A stretch of DNA of 6,874 bases from an uncultured Candidatus Peregrinibacteria bacterium (GTDB lineage: Bacteria; Patescibacteriota; Gracilibacteria; Peribacterales; Peribacteraceae), in the NCBI GenBank assembly GCA_913054215.1, contig CAJXJE010000039.1, forward strand, positions 1-6,874, in the 5' to 3' direction. Position 1 is the first letter of the stretch. Every line of letters starts with the position of its first letter. The notes beneath the pieces are model-generated. The model was not told the origin of the DNA. It was given only the letters and a program-made list of their open reading frames with translations, and did not search any database. The position numbers and the translations under genes are program-made. This document shows, in pieces, positions 1 to 5,587 of the stretch.

Positions 1-543
1 ATCTGTATCTTTAATAACAGCGATTGTCTCTTCAATCGTAAAGTTTCCCGACTTTACTTCCTCCACGGTACCGCTTAAATCTGGTGGCACCATAACCTTA
101 TGTTCAATGAGTGTTGTTTCTGGAACTGTTCCGAGGATATCACCACCTTGCACTTCGTCACCGACAGTTGCGGTTGCTGTAAAGTCCCATTTTGTACTGC
201 GGTTTAGAGCTGGAACCTCGATACCACGAGAGATAAATGGACTCTGTGCTTCTTTCTCGATGAGCTCTAGCGGTCGCTGGATTCCATCGTAAATGGAAGT
301 CAGAAGGCCTGGAGCAAGCTCTACAGAGAGAACGTCTCCTGTGCATTCTACGGGTTCACCAGGGCCTATTCCGGAGGTTTCTTCGTAGACCTGAATAGAA
401 GCTTCTTCACCGTGAAGTTCGATGACTTCTCCGATGAGTTTTTCTTTCGAGACTTTTACAACCTCGAACATTTTTGCATTGCTCATACCCTTGGCAACAA
501 CCAGTGGGCCGGCAACTTTAGTAATGATGGCGTCTTTCGACAT
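1..543 (-). CDS. atpA: V/A-type ATPase catalytic subunit A, 5' part (runs off left edge)
   Basis: Subunit A is the nucleotide-hydrolysing subunit of the A3B3 head. Only the first 181 codons are present, open to the window edge. The start is ATG at 543-541; the N-terminus MSKDAIITKVAGPLVVAKGM matches the family beta-barrel opening (xIxKVaGPLVvAxGM). The barrel continues through GEVIELHGEEASIQVYEET, GPGEPV and LSVELAPGLL, and IYDGIQRPL follows at about residues 85-93. From about residue 107 the sequence (ISRGIEVPALNR onward) enters the non-homologous 'bulge' region specific to A subunits of V/A-type enzymes, which separates it from F-type beta. The P-loop lies further downstream, outside the window. 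It starts 15 bases after the atpF stop. The leader TTTCCCACTCCTAAT lacks a Shine-Dalgarno. Identification is firm; completeness downstream cannot be judged. Confidence 0.96.
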   Translation of the reverse strand, partial: MSKDAIITKVAGPLVVAKGMSNAKMFEVVKVSKEKLIGEVIELHGEEASIQVYEETSGIGPGEPVECTGDVLSVELAPGLLTSIYDGIQRPLELIEKEAQSPFISRGIEVPALNRSTKWDFTATATVGDEVQGGDILGTVPETTLIEHKVMVPPDLSGTVEEVKSGNFTIEETIAVIKDTD

Positions 544-558
544 ATTAGGAGTGGGAAA

Positions 559-909
559 TTATTGCAAAATATCAGATCCGACTGCGCGTTCGACAATGCG
601 CTTGAGGCGCTGCAGTCCGTAACCGGTAGCTCCTTCGTGAGAAGGAAGTGGGATAATAGCGGGGAGGGCCCCCTTGGCGAGCTTCTTTTCGTCATCTGGA
701 GAAATGCCGCCAGCGAGGTCTTCGGTAATAAATATTATTGCGTACGTGTTTACTTCGATGCCGCGTTCGTCTTCGCGTTTTTCTCTCTTCAGCGCAAGGA
801 GTTGTTCTAGTGCCTCCTTTGGAGACTCGACAGGGATCACATCTACACCGAGTAGAGAGAATCCTGCTACTGCGTCCTTGGAGCCGATGATAGCGGTCTT
901 GTATTTCAT
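559..909 (-). CDS. atpF: V/A-type ATPase subunit F (central axle, regulatory)
   Basis: Subunit F (NtpG in Enterococcus naming) binds the D subunit in the rotating central axle and modulates activity in known enzymes. The 116-residue protein shows the Rossmann-like fold pattern of the family: KTAIIGSKDAVAGFSLLGVDV at the N-terminus (Gly9, Gly16-Phe17), an IIFITEDLA strand/helix at 58-66, and the diagnostic C-terminal part PAIIPLPSHEG (83-93) followed by a helix ending AVGSDIL. It is slightly longer than the usual ~100-105 residues because of a charged stretch at about 41-54 (KREKREDERGIEVN). Its ATG shares one base with the stop of atpC (TAATG), implying translational coupling. No Shine-Dalgarno is visible. 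The stop is TAA at 561-559. Confidence 0.95.
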   Translation of the reverse strand: MKYKTAIIGSKDAVAGFSLLGVDVIPVESPKEALEQLLALKREKREDERGIEVNTYAIIFITEDLAGGISPDDEKKLAKGALPAIIPLPSHEGATGYGLQRLKRIVERAVGSDILQ

Positions 910-1898
910 TAGAGAACGTAGTGCGAAGCGGAAAGAAATGGAGGGAGCATCAATTTAATTTCTTGAGGACTCATGTTTGCACGCTTACCGATCAGAAGAA
1001 CTCTGAGGAGCTTCATCTGACTCTGGGCAAGAGCTGCAAAGGCAAACACGGGTTCGATACTCAGAGGAATGTTCCACATGTGTGCAATATCATCTGCAAT
1101 CACCTTACTAAGCGCGTGCTCAAGAGCGTTTGGATCATCGAGGGTTTTTCGAATACTTTCAGAAAGTTTGTACGGTAGTGAAGATCGATCGATAGCACCA
1201 AGAAGACTTGGCACATCTTTTGTCAGTGTCGCTGGGTCTATGCTTCCTCCCACGATGAGGTCGCAAGATTTTCGCAACGCTGTACGGATGTTCGTCAGGT
1301 CGATCTTATGTTCGACATATCTTTCTATTGCTTTCGATCCACTGGTACGTGCAAGAGATAGTTGTAGAGTCGCAATGTACTGCGCCACTACACTATCAAT
1401 AGCGATAGGATCTGCACCTTTCATTGCTTTGGCTTTCTTCACAAATTCAATGAGGTGTGAGGGGAGTAATCCCTTTACGTCATCATCAACAAGGGCTTTC
1501 AATGTCTCTGTGCCATATGCAGTCATGCCACTTTGTGGCTGACTACTAACTGCAGAGGTAAGACCGTGATGCTTCTTGAGAAGATACGACAGTATCGGTG
1601 CATCTTCTTCGAGCCAGAGAATATGGAAAGTAGGACGCTTTGCAGCGGGTGACATAGTGTCGACTTCTTCGCGTACCCATGCTCCAATTGCTCGGAGTAT
1701 TTCATCACTCTTTGTTAAGCCTTGGTCTATTGGATTGGTGAGTTTAAGTTCGGTTAAAATCGCTTCTGCTTCTTTGAGATCTGCAGCTCCGAGTAGGCGA
1801 TCTCTATCGCTGGCCGTCAGCAGCAGTTGCTGCAAAACCCCCGTGCGCCCGGAGGCGTACGCGAAGTGCTGGCCAATAAGAGACTGCATTACGCTCAT
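909..1898 (-). CDS. atpC: V/A-type ATPase subunit C (d-type, AC39 family)
   Basis: This is the funnel-shaped adaptor that seats the central axle on the membrane proteolipid ring. At 329 residues it has the family's normal length (~320-350). Family features seen include the N-terminal AYASGRTGVLQQLLL helix, LLGAADLKEAEAIL (about 36-49), a mid-protein YVEHKIDLTNIRTALR segment typical of the repeated AC39 three-helix units, and a C-terminal PVFAFAALAQSQMKLLRVLLIGKRANMSPQEIK that corresponds to the conserved last two helices. The ATG start overlaps the TGA stop of atpE by four bases (ATGA), and its own TAA overlaps the atpF start. The leader is pyrimidine-rich (ACTCTCTTCTC) with no Shine-Dalgarno, so reinitiation after atpE is likely. 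The protein is soluble, with no membrane segments. Confidence 0.94.
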   Translation of the reverse strand: MSVMQSLIGQHFAYASGRTGVLQQLLLTASDRDRLLGAADLKEAEAILTELKLTNPIDQGLTKSDEILRAIGAWVREEVDTMSPAAKRPTFHILWLEEDAPILSYLLKKHHGLTSAVSSQPQSGMTAYGTETLKALVDDDVKGLLPSHLIEFVKKAKAMKGADPIAIDSVVAQYIATLQLSLARTSGSKAIERYVEHKIDLTNIRTALRKSCDLIVGGSIDPATLTKDVPSLLGAIDRSSLPYKLSESIRKTLDDPNALEHALSKVIADDIAHMWNIPLSIEPVFAFAALAQSQMKLLRVLLIGKRANMSPQEIKLMLPPFLSASHYVL

Positions 1899-2449
1899 GA
1901 GAAGAGAGTTTTAGAAATGCTGAGTTCATGTGATGGTCGCACCACATGTTCCATTAGATGTTCGAAGGTGAAGTCTTGTTCTTCTTTTTCTGAAACAAAG
2001 AGGAAACCCCCCTTAGCATGCGTTGGCTTTTCGATACGGAATTGTTCTGAAGGGCAGATTTTCTTGAGAAGATCTGCATGCTTTGTACTTGGGTGAATAA
2101 TACCCTTAGCCTTGATGCCCTTAATACATACACGAAGCAGTGGCTCTATGTCCTTATCGCTGACTTCACTGAGTTTCTGTGCTGCTTTTGCAAACACGGT
2201 GTCGAGCATCTCTTTCTTTGTCGAGAGTACTGCGTTTCGTTTCTGCGCATTGGCATGCGTTTGTGCTTTGGTAGTTAGCTGGTCCATCTTTTGCTGTTTG
2301 CTGACGGCGATCTCTTGTTTCTTCTTTGCGAGATTGCGTTCACTTTCCTCACGTAGTTGTGTGACGGAGCGCTGGTGCTCTGTGCGAGCATCGGTAATGT
2401 ATTTATCAGCTTCGGCGGTAATGGCAGCGAGAATATCTTGTAAAGCCAT
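1895..2449 (-). CDS. atpE: V/A-type ATPase subunit E (peripheral stalk)
   Basis: Subunit E pairs with G/H as a right-handed coiled coil forming the peripheral stalk (stator) that ties the A3B3 head to subunit I. The 184-residue length is typical. Residues ~5-85 form a long charged helix rich in Lys, Glu and Gln (for example ERNLAKKKQEIAVSKQQKMDQL). The C-terminal globular domain has the family pattern GGFLFVSEKEEQDFTFEHLMEHVV, ending ELSISKTLF (conserved terminal LF). The ATG at 2449-2447 is preceded not by a Shine-Dalgarno but by a heptamer repeat filling the gap to atpK. The stop is TGA inside ATGA, shared with the atpC start; a TAA lies two codons further on in the same frame. This is the only gene here ending in TGA. 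Confidence 0.94.
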   Translation of the reverse strand: MALQDILAAITAEADKYITDARTEHQRSVTQLREESERNLAKKKQEIAVSKQQKMDQLTTKAQTHANAQKRNAVLSTKKEMLDTVFAKAAQKLSEVSDKDIEPLLRVCIKGIKAKGIIHPSTKHADLLKKICPSEQFRIEKPTHAKGGFLFVSEKEEQDFTFEHLMEHVVRPSHELSISKTLFS

Positions 2450-2455
2450 GGTAAT

Positions 2456-2487
2456 TAGGGCGTAGGGAGGTAGGGCGTAGGGATTAG
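2456..2487. repeat. Degenerate heptamer tandem repeat with G-quadruplex motif in the atpK-atpE gap
   Basis: The gap between the atpK stop and the atpE start is nearly all repeat. TAGGGCGTAGGGA occurs at 2456-2468 and again, identical, at 2471-2483. Read in the mRNA sense (minus strand), the region parses as TAATCCC, TACGCCC, TACCTCCC, TACGCCC, TAATTACC, that is, units of TANNCCC with one 8-base unit; the first TAA is the atpK stop codon. On the plus strand the four GGG runs (2458-2460, 2465-2467, 2473-2475, 2480-2482) are separated by loops of 4, 5 and 4 bases, a canonical intramolecular G-quadruplex pattern on the template strand. The repeat is directly visible; folding or a role is inference. 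Confidence 0.85.
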
Positions 2488-3083
2488 CTAGTAGCGATGA
2501 TGATTCCTTCCTTGAAGGTGTTCAACATGAAAAATGAGATAAGGAATCCAAGCAGAGCGTAGGTTTCTACAAGAGCAGCCATGGTAATAACACGACCTGT
2601 CAGCTTGTCGTCCTTTGCAAGCATGTGCATACCAGCGCTACATACCTTAGCTTGGTATGGAGATGAGGTAAGACATGTAAGTGCAACAGGTAGAAATGCT
2701 GCAAAAAGAATCATTCCTTGGGATGCAGAGATAGCAACTTCACCGGTGATCACTGGACCGTAGTTAAAGATGAAGAGTAGAGAGATCACCATTCCGTAGA
2801 GCCCCTGTGAACCAGGAAGCACCATAAGAGTGATGACTTTACCGGCAAGCTCAGGCTTTTCGGTAAGAAGACCTGCACCGGATTGACCAGTCATGGATAC
2901 ACCCATAATGGAACCGATACATGAAAGGCCTGTGGCCAGTGCAGCACCAAAGAAGGCGAATGCAAGACCCCATTGAACCGCACCAGCATTTGAGACAGCT
3001 GCTGCTGCCGCAGGATCCTGAGCGAGTGCTGCGAAAGGTACAAGTGCACCTGCGGCTGCGAGAAGTTTGTAAGATGTTTTCAT
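2484..3083 (-). CDS. atpK: V/A-type ATPase proteolipid subunit K (c ring), predicted Na+-binding
   Basis: This is the rotor-ring proteolipid that carries the coupling cation. The 199-residue protein has an N-terminal segment resembling a signal peptide (MKTSYKLLAAAGALVPFAALAQ, possible cleavage after A-L-A at 19-21), an Ala-rich stretch, then four membrane helices at about 37-58, 82-107, 118-140 and 162-187: two fused hairpins. Helix 4 has the ion-carrying Glu173 in LVETYALLGFLISFF; the equivalent position in helix 2 is Gly91, so there is one carboxylate per protomer. Leu89, Ser92 and Gln93 (LPGSQGLYG), Gln144 (PYQAKV) and Glu173 correspond to the E. hirae NtpK sodium ligands Leu61, Thr64, Gln65, Gln110 and Glu139. 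An open frame extends upstream to 3272, but that extension overlaps the end of atpI and has no family resemblance, so the ATG at 3083 was chosen. The leader is strongly pyrimidine-rich. Confidence 0.95.
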   Translation of the reverse strand: MKTSYKLLAAAGALVPFAALAQDPAAAAAVSNAGAVQWGLAFAFFGAALATGLSCIGSIMGVSMTGQSGAGLLTEKPELAGKVITLMVLPGSQGLYGMVISLLFIFNYGPVITGEVAISASQGMILFAAFLPVALTCLTSSPYQAKVCSAGMHMLAKDDKLTGRVITMAALVETYALLGFLISFFMLNTFKEGIIIATS

Positions 3084-3111
3084 GGGAAAACGTGGGAGAA
3101 AGAAAAGAAAA
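3084..3111 (-). promoter_or_regulatory. Pyrimidine-rich leader before the proteolipid gene
   Basis: The 28-base gap between the atpI stop and the atpK start is, in the mRNA sense, 25/28 pyrimidines, including an unbroken 18-base run (TTTTCTTTTCTTTCTCCC) followed by ACG and TTTTCCC just before ATG. It contains no Shine-Dalgarno. U-rich leaders can bind ribosomal protein S1 and raise translation, as known for the E. coli proteolipid gene atpE; such a role here is inference, but it would fit the higher copy number needed for ring subunits. Confidence 0.4.
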
Positions 3112-5046
3112 TTAAGACGTAGTTGAACGGTGGAATGGAGCGAACCCCTTTCCACCTCCCTCAAAGAATTGAGAGAAGAACTCAATAAACTGGAGACGAC
3201 CAGAATGGATAAAGCTTCCAAGAGTATTGAGTGCAATAGAAACGGTGTGACCACCGAGGAAAATAATGACAATCACCGGAACTGCGAGCCATGTGGGAAA
3301 CAGTTTCCCCATCTCTACAGCGACTTGATTGATCGCAGCAGCAATAGCACCGGTCACCAGCCCTAAGGCAAGAAGACGCAGGTAGCTGAGGCCGTTAGTG
3401 ATCATGCCAATGGCAAAGCTCATGGTGCCGAGCAATCCCATCACTGGACGAATGAACCACTTTGCCCCGTATCCTTTGCCCCATATCATTATAGCGATAG
3501 AGGCATAGAGTACATATTTTGGGATCTCTCCCATTCCTTCTGGTGCAAGTACAAGGAAGATGACGGATCCGAGCAGTAGGTGCGAGGAAAAGTCTACCCA
3601 GAGTGCTTCTGCTTTTCTGCCATGAATCCACTTTTGCTGTCCTGCAAGGAACATACCAAAGAAGAGGTGCGTAATACCGAGGGTAAGAGCTAAGTTCTGT
3701 AGGAAGTCGATTCCACTTTGCTGAGTCAGGTTCCAGAGCTGTCCTTTAAACATCAGACCCTGCGCAGTTTCTTTTGTCAGGAATGCAGGGACTTGCTCTG
3801 GTGTGAACCCAAGCCAACCTCCAAAGGGAATTGAAACAAAGAACGTCATGATTCCACCGAAAAAGAGAAGCCATGGTAGCTTTGCTTCTTGAATAGTTTT
3901 GCGAGATTTTAGGAGATACGTACCAAATATCAATGCAATGATTGCTCCGTATCCTGCATCGGTAAGACACAGTGAGAAATAGATAATAAAGAACGGAGAG
4001 AGTGCTGCTGTTGGGTCCATCTCATGACTGAGCGGTAACCCGTAGAGATTGGTAACACTCTCAAACGGGGCTATGAGCTTGTTGTTTTTCAGAAGTACTG
4101 GTGTCTCTTCTCCTTCCTCAGGTTTTACCTTGATGAGTGCAATTGCGGGGTTGAGCTTTTCGAGTTTCTTCTCGAGTTCGCTCATGCGAGGAGCAGCCAT
4201 CCAGCCGAGAAGTGTAATGGTCGATTCTGTGGCAGCCATAGATTCACGTACTTCTTGCTTTTGATCTAGCCAGTGCATAAACAGCTGTACCTTAAGAAGA
4301 TTTGGTAGTTCTACTGCAAGTTTTTTTCTTTTGAGAGCATTATTTGAGAGTACTTCTTCGAGTTTCTTCTCTTCCATGATTGCCTCTTCTAGGCTTTGGC
4401 TAGGAGTTGCATCTACTTGTGGTAAAGCTGCGTGTGTCCAGCCGAGACTGGTGGCGATCTCTTCGAATGTTCGAAGATCGTCTTTCCAGATGATGGCGAC
4501 GAATGCCTCCTCTTTCTCTCCAGTATTCGAAACTTTCTCGAGCACGCTGCGCTTGAGGGATTGTGTCATAGAGTCGTGGAGTTTGTGCTCTGCTATTGCT
4601 GGCAACGTTCCAAGGATACGTAGTGTATTTTCGGAAACGTTACTTTCATTCAGGTTTGCATTGAGGTTTTTCCAGGGGCTTAGTTGCGTGCGTAGGTCTT
4701 TTAGTTCTTGAATACGACGAGCAGCTTCGGTGTCTTCTTTTTCGAGAGTATGCAGTTGCGTTACTATACCTTGCACATCGGTATGTTTAGTAGCGTGCGT
4801 CACTTCTTCGATTGTTGTCTTCTTGTCGCACACTGCACGTGTCTGCTTATCAGCAAAGTCTTTTAGAGTCGTTGCAGCAAATGCTACTTCTGCCTCTTTG
4901 TACTCTACTTCTGTATGGTCGATGCTGATTTTCTCGGCTGTAGCACGTACATCAATAACTCCTTCGTCGTGCAACATCGAAATAAGCTCTTCTCTTAAGC
5001 TAGAGTGAGCGATAATGCCGACTTTTTGCATTTGAACGAGAACCAT
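3112..5046 (-). CDS. atpI: V/A-type ATPase membrane subunit I (a-type stator)
   Basis: This is the stator membrane subunit that provides the ion half-channels against the K ring. The 644-residue length matches the family (~640-660). Residues 1 to ~335 form the hydrophilic cytoplasmic arm with coiled-coil stretches that binds the peripheral stalks; the C-terminal half has about seven to eight membrane helices beginning near residue 350. Conserved marks include CLTDAGYG (Asp363) in the first helix, the essential channel arginine Arg557 in GLSYLRLLALGLVTGAIAAA (compare yeast Vph1 Arg735 in SYLRLWALSLA), a second arginine Arg617 in IHSGRLQFIEFFSQFFEGGGKGF (compare Vph1 Arg799), and the closing GGGKGFAPF. 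Its ATG directly follows the TAA of the upstream G/H gene, indicating translational coupling; there is no Shine-Dalgarno. An intact, ordinary member of the family. Confidence 0.97.
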   Translation of the reverse strand: MVLVQMQKVGIIAHSSLREELISMLHDEGVIDVRATAEKISIDHTEVEYKEAEVAFAATTLKDFADKQTRAVCDKKTTIEEVTHATKHTDVQGIVTQLHTLEKEDTEAARRIQELKDLRTQLSPWKNLNANLNESNVSENTLRILGTLPAIAEHKLHDSMTQSLKRSVLEKVSNTGEKEEAFVAIIWKDDLRTFEEIATSLGWTHAALPQVDATPSQSLEEAIMEEKKLEEVLSNNALKRKKLAVELPNLLKVQLFMHWLDQKQEVRESMAATESTITLLGWMAAPRMSELEKKLEKLNPAIALIKVKPEEGEETPVLLKNNKLIAPFESVTNLYGLPLSHEMDPTAALSPFFIIYFSLCLTDAGYGAIIALIFGTYLLKSRKTIQEAKLPWLLFFGGIMTFFVSIPFGGWLGFTPEQVPAFLTKETAQGLMFKGQLWNLTQQSGIDFLQNLALTLGITHLFFGMFLAGQQKWIHGRKAEALWVDFSSHLLLGSVIFLVLAPEGMGEIPKYVLYASIAIMIWGKGYGAKWFIRPVMGLLGTMSFAIGMITNGLSYLRLLALGLVTGAIAAAINQVAVEMGKLFPTWLAVPVIVIIFLGGHTVSIALNTLGSFIHSGRLQFIEFFSQFFEGGGKGFAPFHRSTTS

Positions 5047-5424
5047 TTAAGCTTTAAAGAGGGAATCGGGATCTTTTGCAATTTTTACAAGCTCTTCTAC
5101 TGCAGAAGACTCATTCTTTTTGGCATTCGATTCGACATTGCCAACTTCAGTATGTGCGTCCTCTGTTGCTTGGCTTAAGATCTGTGTGAGCTCTTTTTCG
5201 CTGTATTTTTTGAGTTCGGCCTTTGCTTTTCCCTTTAGTTCCTCAGTTGCCTGTGCCTCCTTTTTGGCTATAGCTTGGGAAACATCTTCTTTTTCTTTTT
5301 GCATCGCAACCACTTCTACTTCACATCGTTTCTTCTCACGTTTTTCAAGTTCTTGGATCTGTGTAAATGGAGAGGTCCCTGATGAAGAATTTTGGGATCC
5401 TTGTGCTGTTTTAGTAGGGTTCAT
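5047..5424 (-). CDS. atpH: V/A-type ATPase subunit G/H (peripheral stalk), first gene of operon
   Basis: This is the likely partner of subunit E in the peripheral stalk (NtpF in Enterococcus, AhaH in archaea). The family is poorly conserved, so the call rests on its place directly before subunit I, its 125-residue length and composition. After a Ser/Thr/Gln-rich N-terminal tail of ~20 residues comes a nearly continuous charged helix (about 22-112) such as QIQELEKREKKRCEVEVVAMQKEKEDVSQAIAKKEAQATEELKGKAKAELKKY, consistent with a coiled coil. The last part, VEELVKIAKDPDSLFKA, has the V-K-x-I pattern seen near the ends of such subunits. The ATG at 5424-5422 was chosen because an in-frame TGA lies upstream with no other good start between. 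The leader CCAGATCTCCT has no Shine-Dalgarno. Confidence 0.85.
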   Translation of the reverse strand: MNPTKTAQGSQNSSSGTSPFTQIQELEKREKKRCEVEVVAMQKEKEDVSQAIAKKEAQATEELKGKAKAELKKYSEKELTQILSQATEDAHTEVGNVESNAKKNESSAVEELVKIAKDPDSLFKA

Positions 5425-5447
5425 AGGAGATCTGGTAAATCTCGCGG

Positions 5448-5476
5448 ACTGTAGTGAAATGATACAGAAAAATCAA
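5448..5476 (-). promoter_or_regulatory. Candidate promoter of the ATPase operon
   Basis: On the minus strand a -35 box TTGATT (5476-5471) is followed after 17 bases by TACAGT (5453-5448). Each matches the sigma-70-type consensus at four of six positions with ideal spacing. A start of transcription near 5441 would give a 17-base leader to the atpH ATG. An 11-base palindrome, GCTCTAAGAGC, sits directly upstream. Prediction from sequence only. Confidence 0.45.
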
Positions 5477-5477
5477 G

Positions 5478-5488
5478 GCTCTAAGAGC
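5478..5488. promoter_or_regulatory. Small palindrome next to the operon -35 box
   Basis: GCTCT-A-AGAGC is a perfect dyad with 5-base arms and a 1-base centre, placed one base upstream of the putative -35 box. A second dyad, TAATT-GCT-AATTA, lies at 5491-5503. Either could be a protein-binding site, but short AT-rich dyads also arise by chance. Confidence 0.2.
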
Positions 5489-5548
5489 TATAATTGCTAA
5501 TTAGGCTTGAAATTTCTTTGCAATTTTTTTGTACCTTTATCCCCCTAA

Positions 5549-5579
5549 TTGAGTGCTGAGAGGCTTTCGTATGTATACT
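5549..5579 (+). promoter_or_regulatory. Candidate promoter of the membrane protein gene, implying a near-leaderless mRNA
   Basis: TATACT at 5574-5579 matches the -10 consensus at five of six positions. A possible -35 box TTGAGT at 5549-5554 is 19 bases upstream, which is long. Standard -10 to start spacing puts transcription initiation near 5586, only about two bases before the ATG at 5588. No Shine-Dalgarno would fit, so the message may be leaderless or nearly so. Confidence 0.4.
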
Positions 5580-5587
5580 GATTTCTA

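Noticed and set aside
412..810. Plus-strand open frame of 132 codons
   Set aside because: It lies antisense to atpA and atpF, which are both clearly recognised and intact; no family features.
1069..1542. Plus-strand open frame of 157 codons
   Set aside because: Antisense to atpC; Ser/Arg-rich composition typical of a shadow frame.
1892..1897. Possible alternative genetic code with TGA as glycine (Gracilibacteria/Absconditabacteria), since the only TGA stop is followed two codons later by TAA
   Set aside because: Glycine is encoded by GGN throughout and no gene has an internal in-frame TGA across about 2,500 codons. The single TGA is explained by the ATGA overlap with atpC, so the standard code is preferred.
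3084..3272. Upstream in-frame extension of the proteolipid gene to an ATG at 3272 (262 residues)
   Set aside because: The extension lies over the conserved end of atpI, is a Leu/Ser-rich shadow sequence, and has no counterpart in the family. The ATG at 3083 gives a normal leader followed by the family fold.
4331..4711. Plus-strand open frame of 126 codons
   Set aside because: Antisense to the cytoplasmic domain of atpI; Ser/Phe/Arg-rich shadow.
5120..5500. Plus-strand open frame of 126 codons running into the divergent intergenic region
   Set aside because: Antisense to the charged coiled-coil gene atpH; the Ser/Phe/Ala-rich hydrophobic translation is what the complement of Lys/Glu codons gives. 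It has no leader signals.
5478..5526. Possible terminator: palindrome GCTCTAAGAGC with a T-run nearby
   Set aside because: The stem is only 5 pairs, the T-run (5524-5530) is about 35 bases away, and the region lies between two divergent genes where no transcript needs to end.
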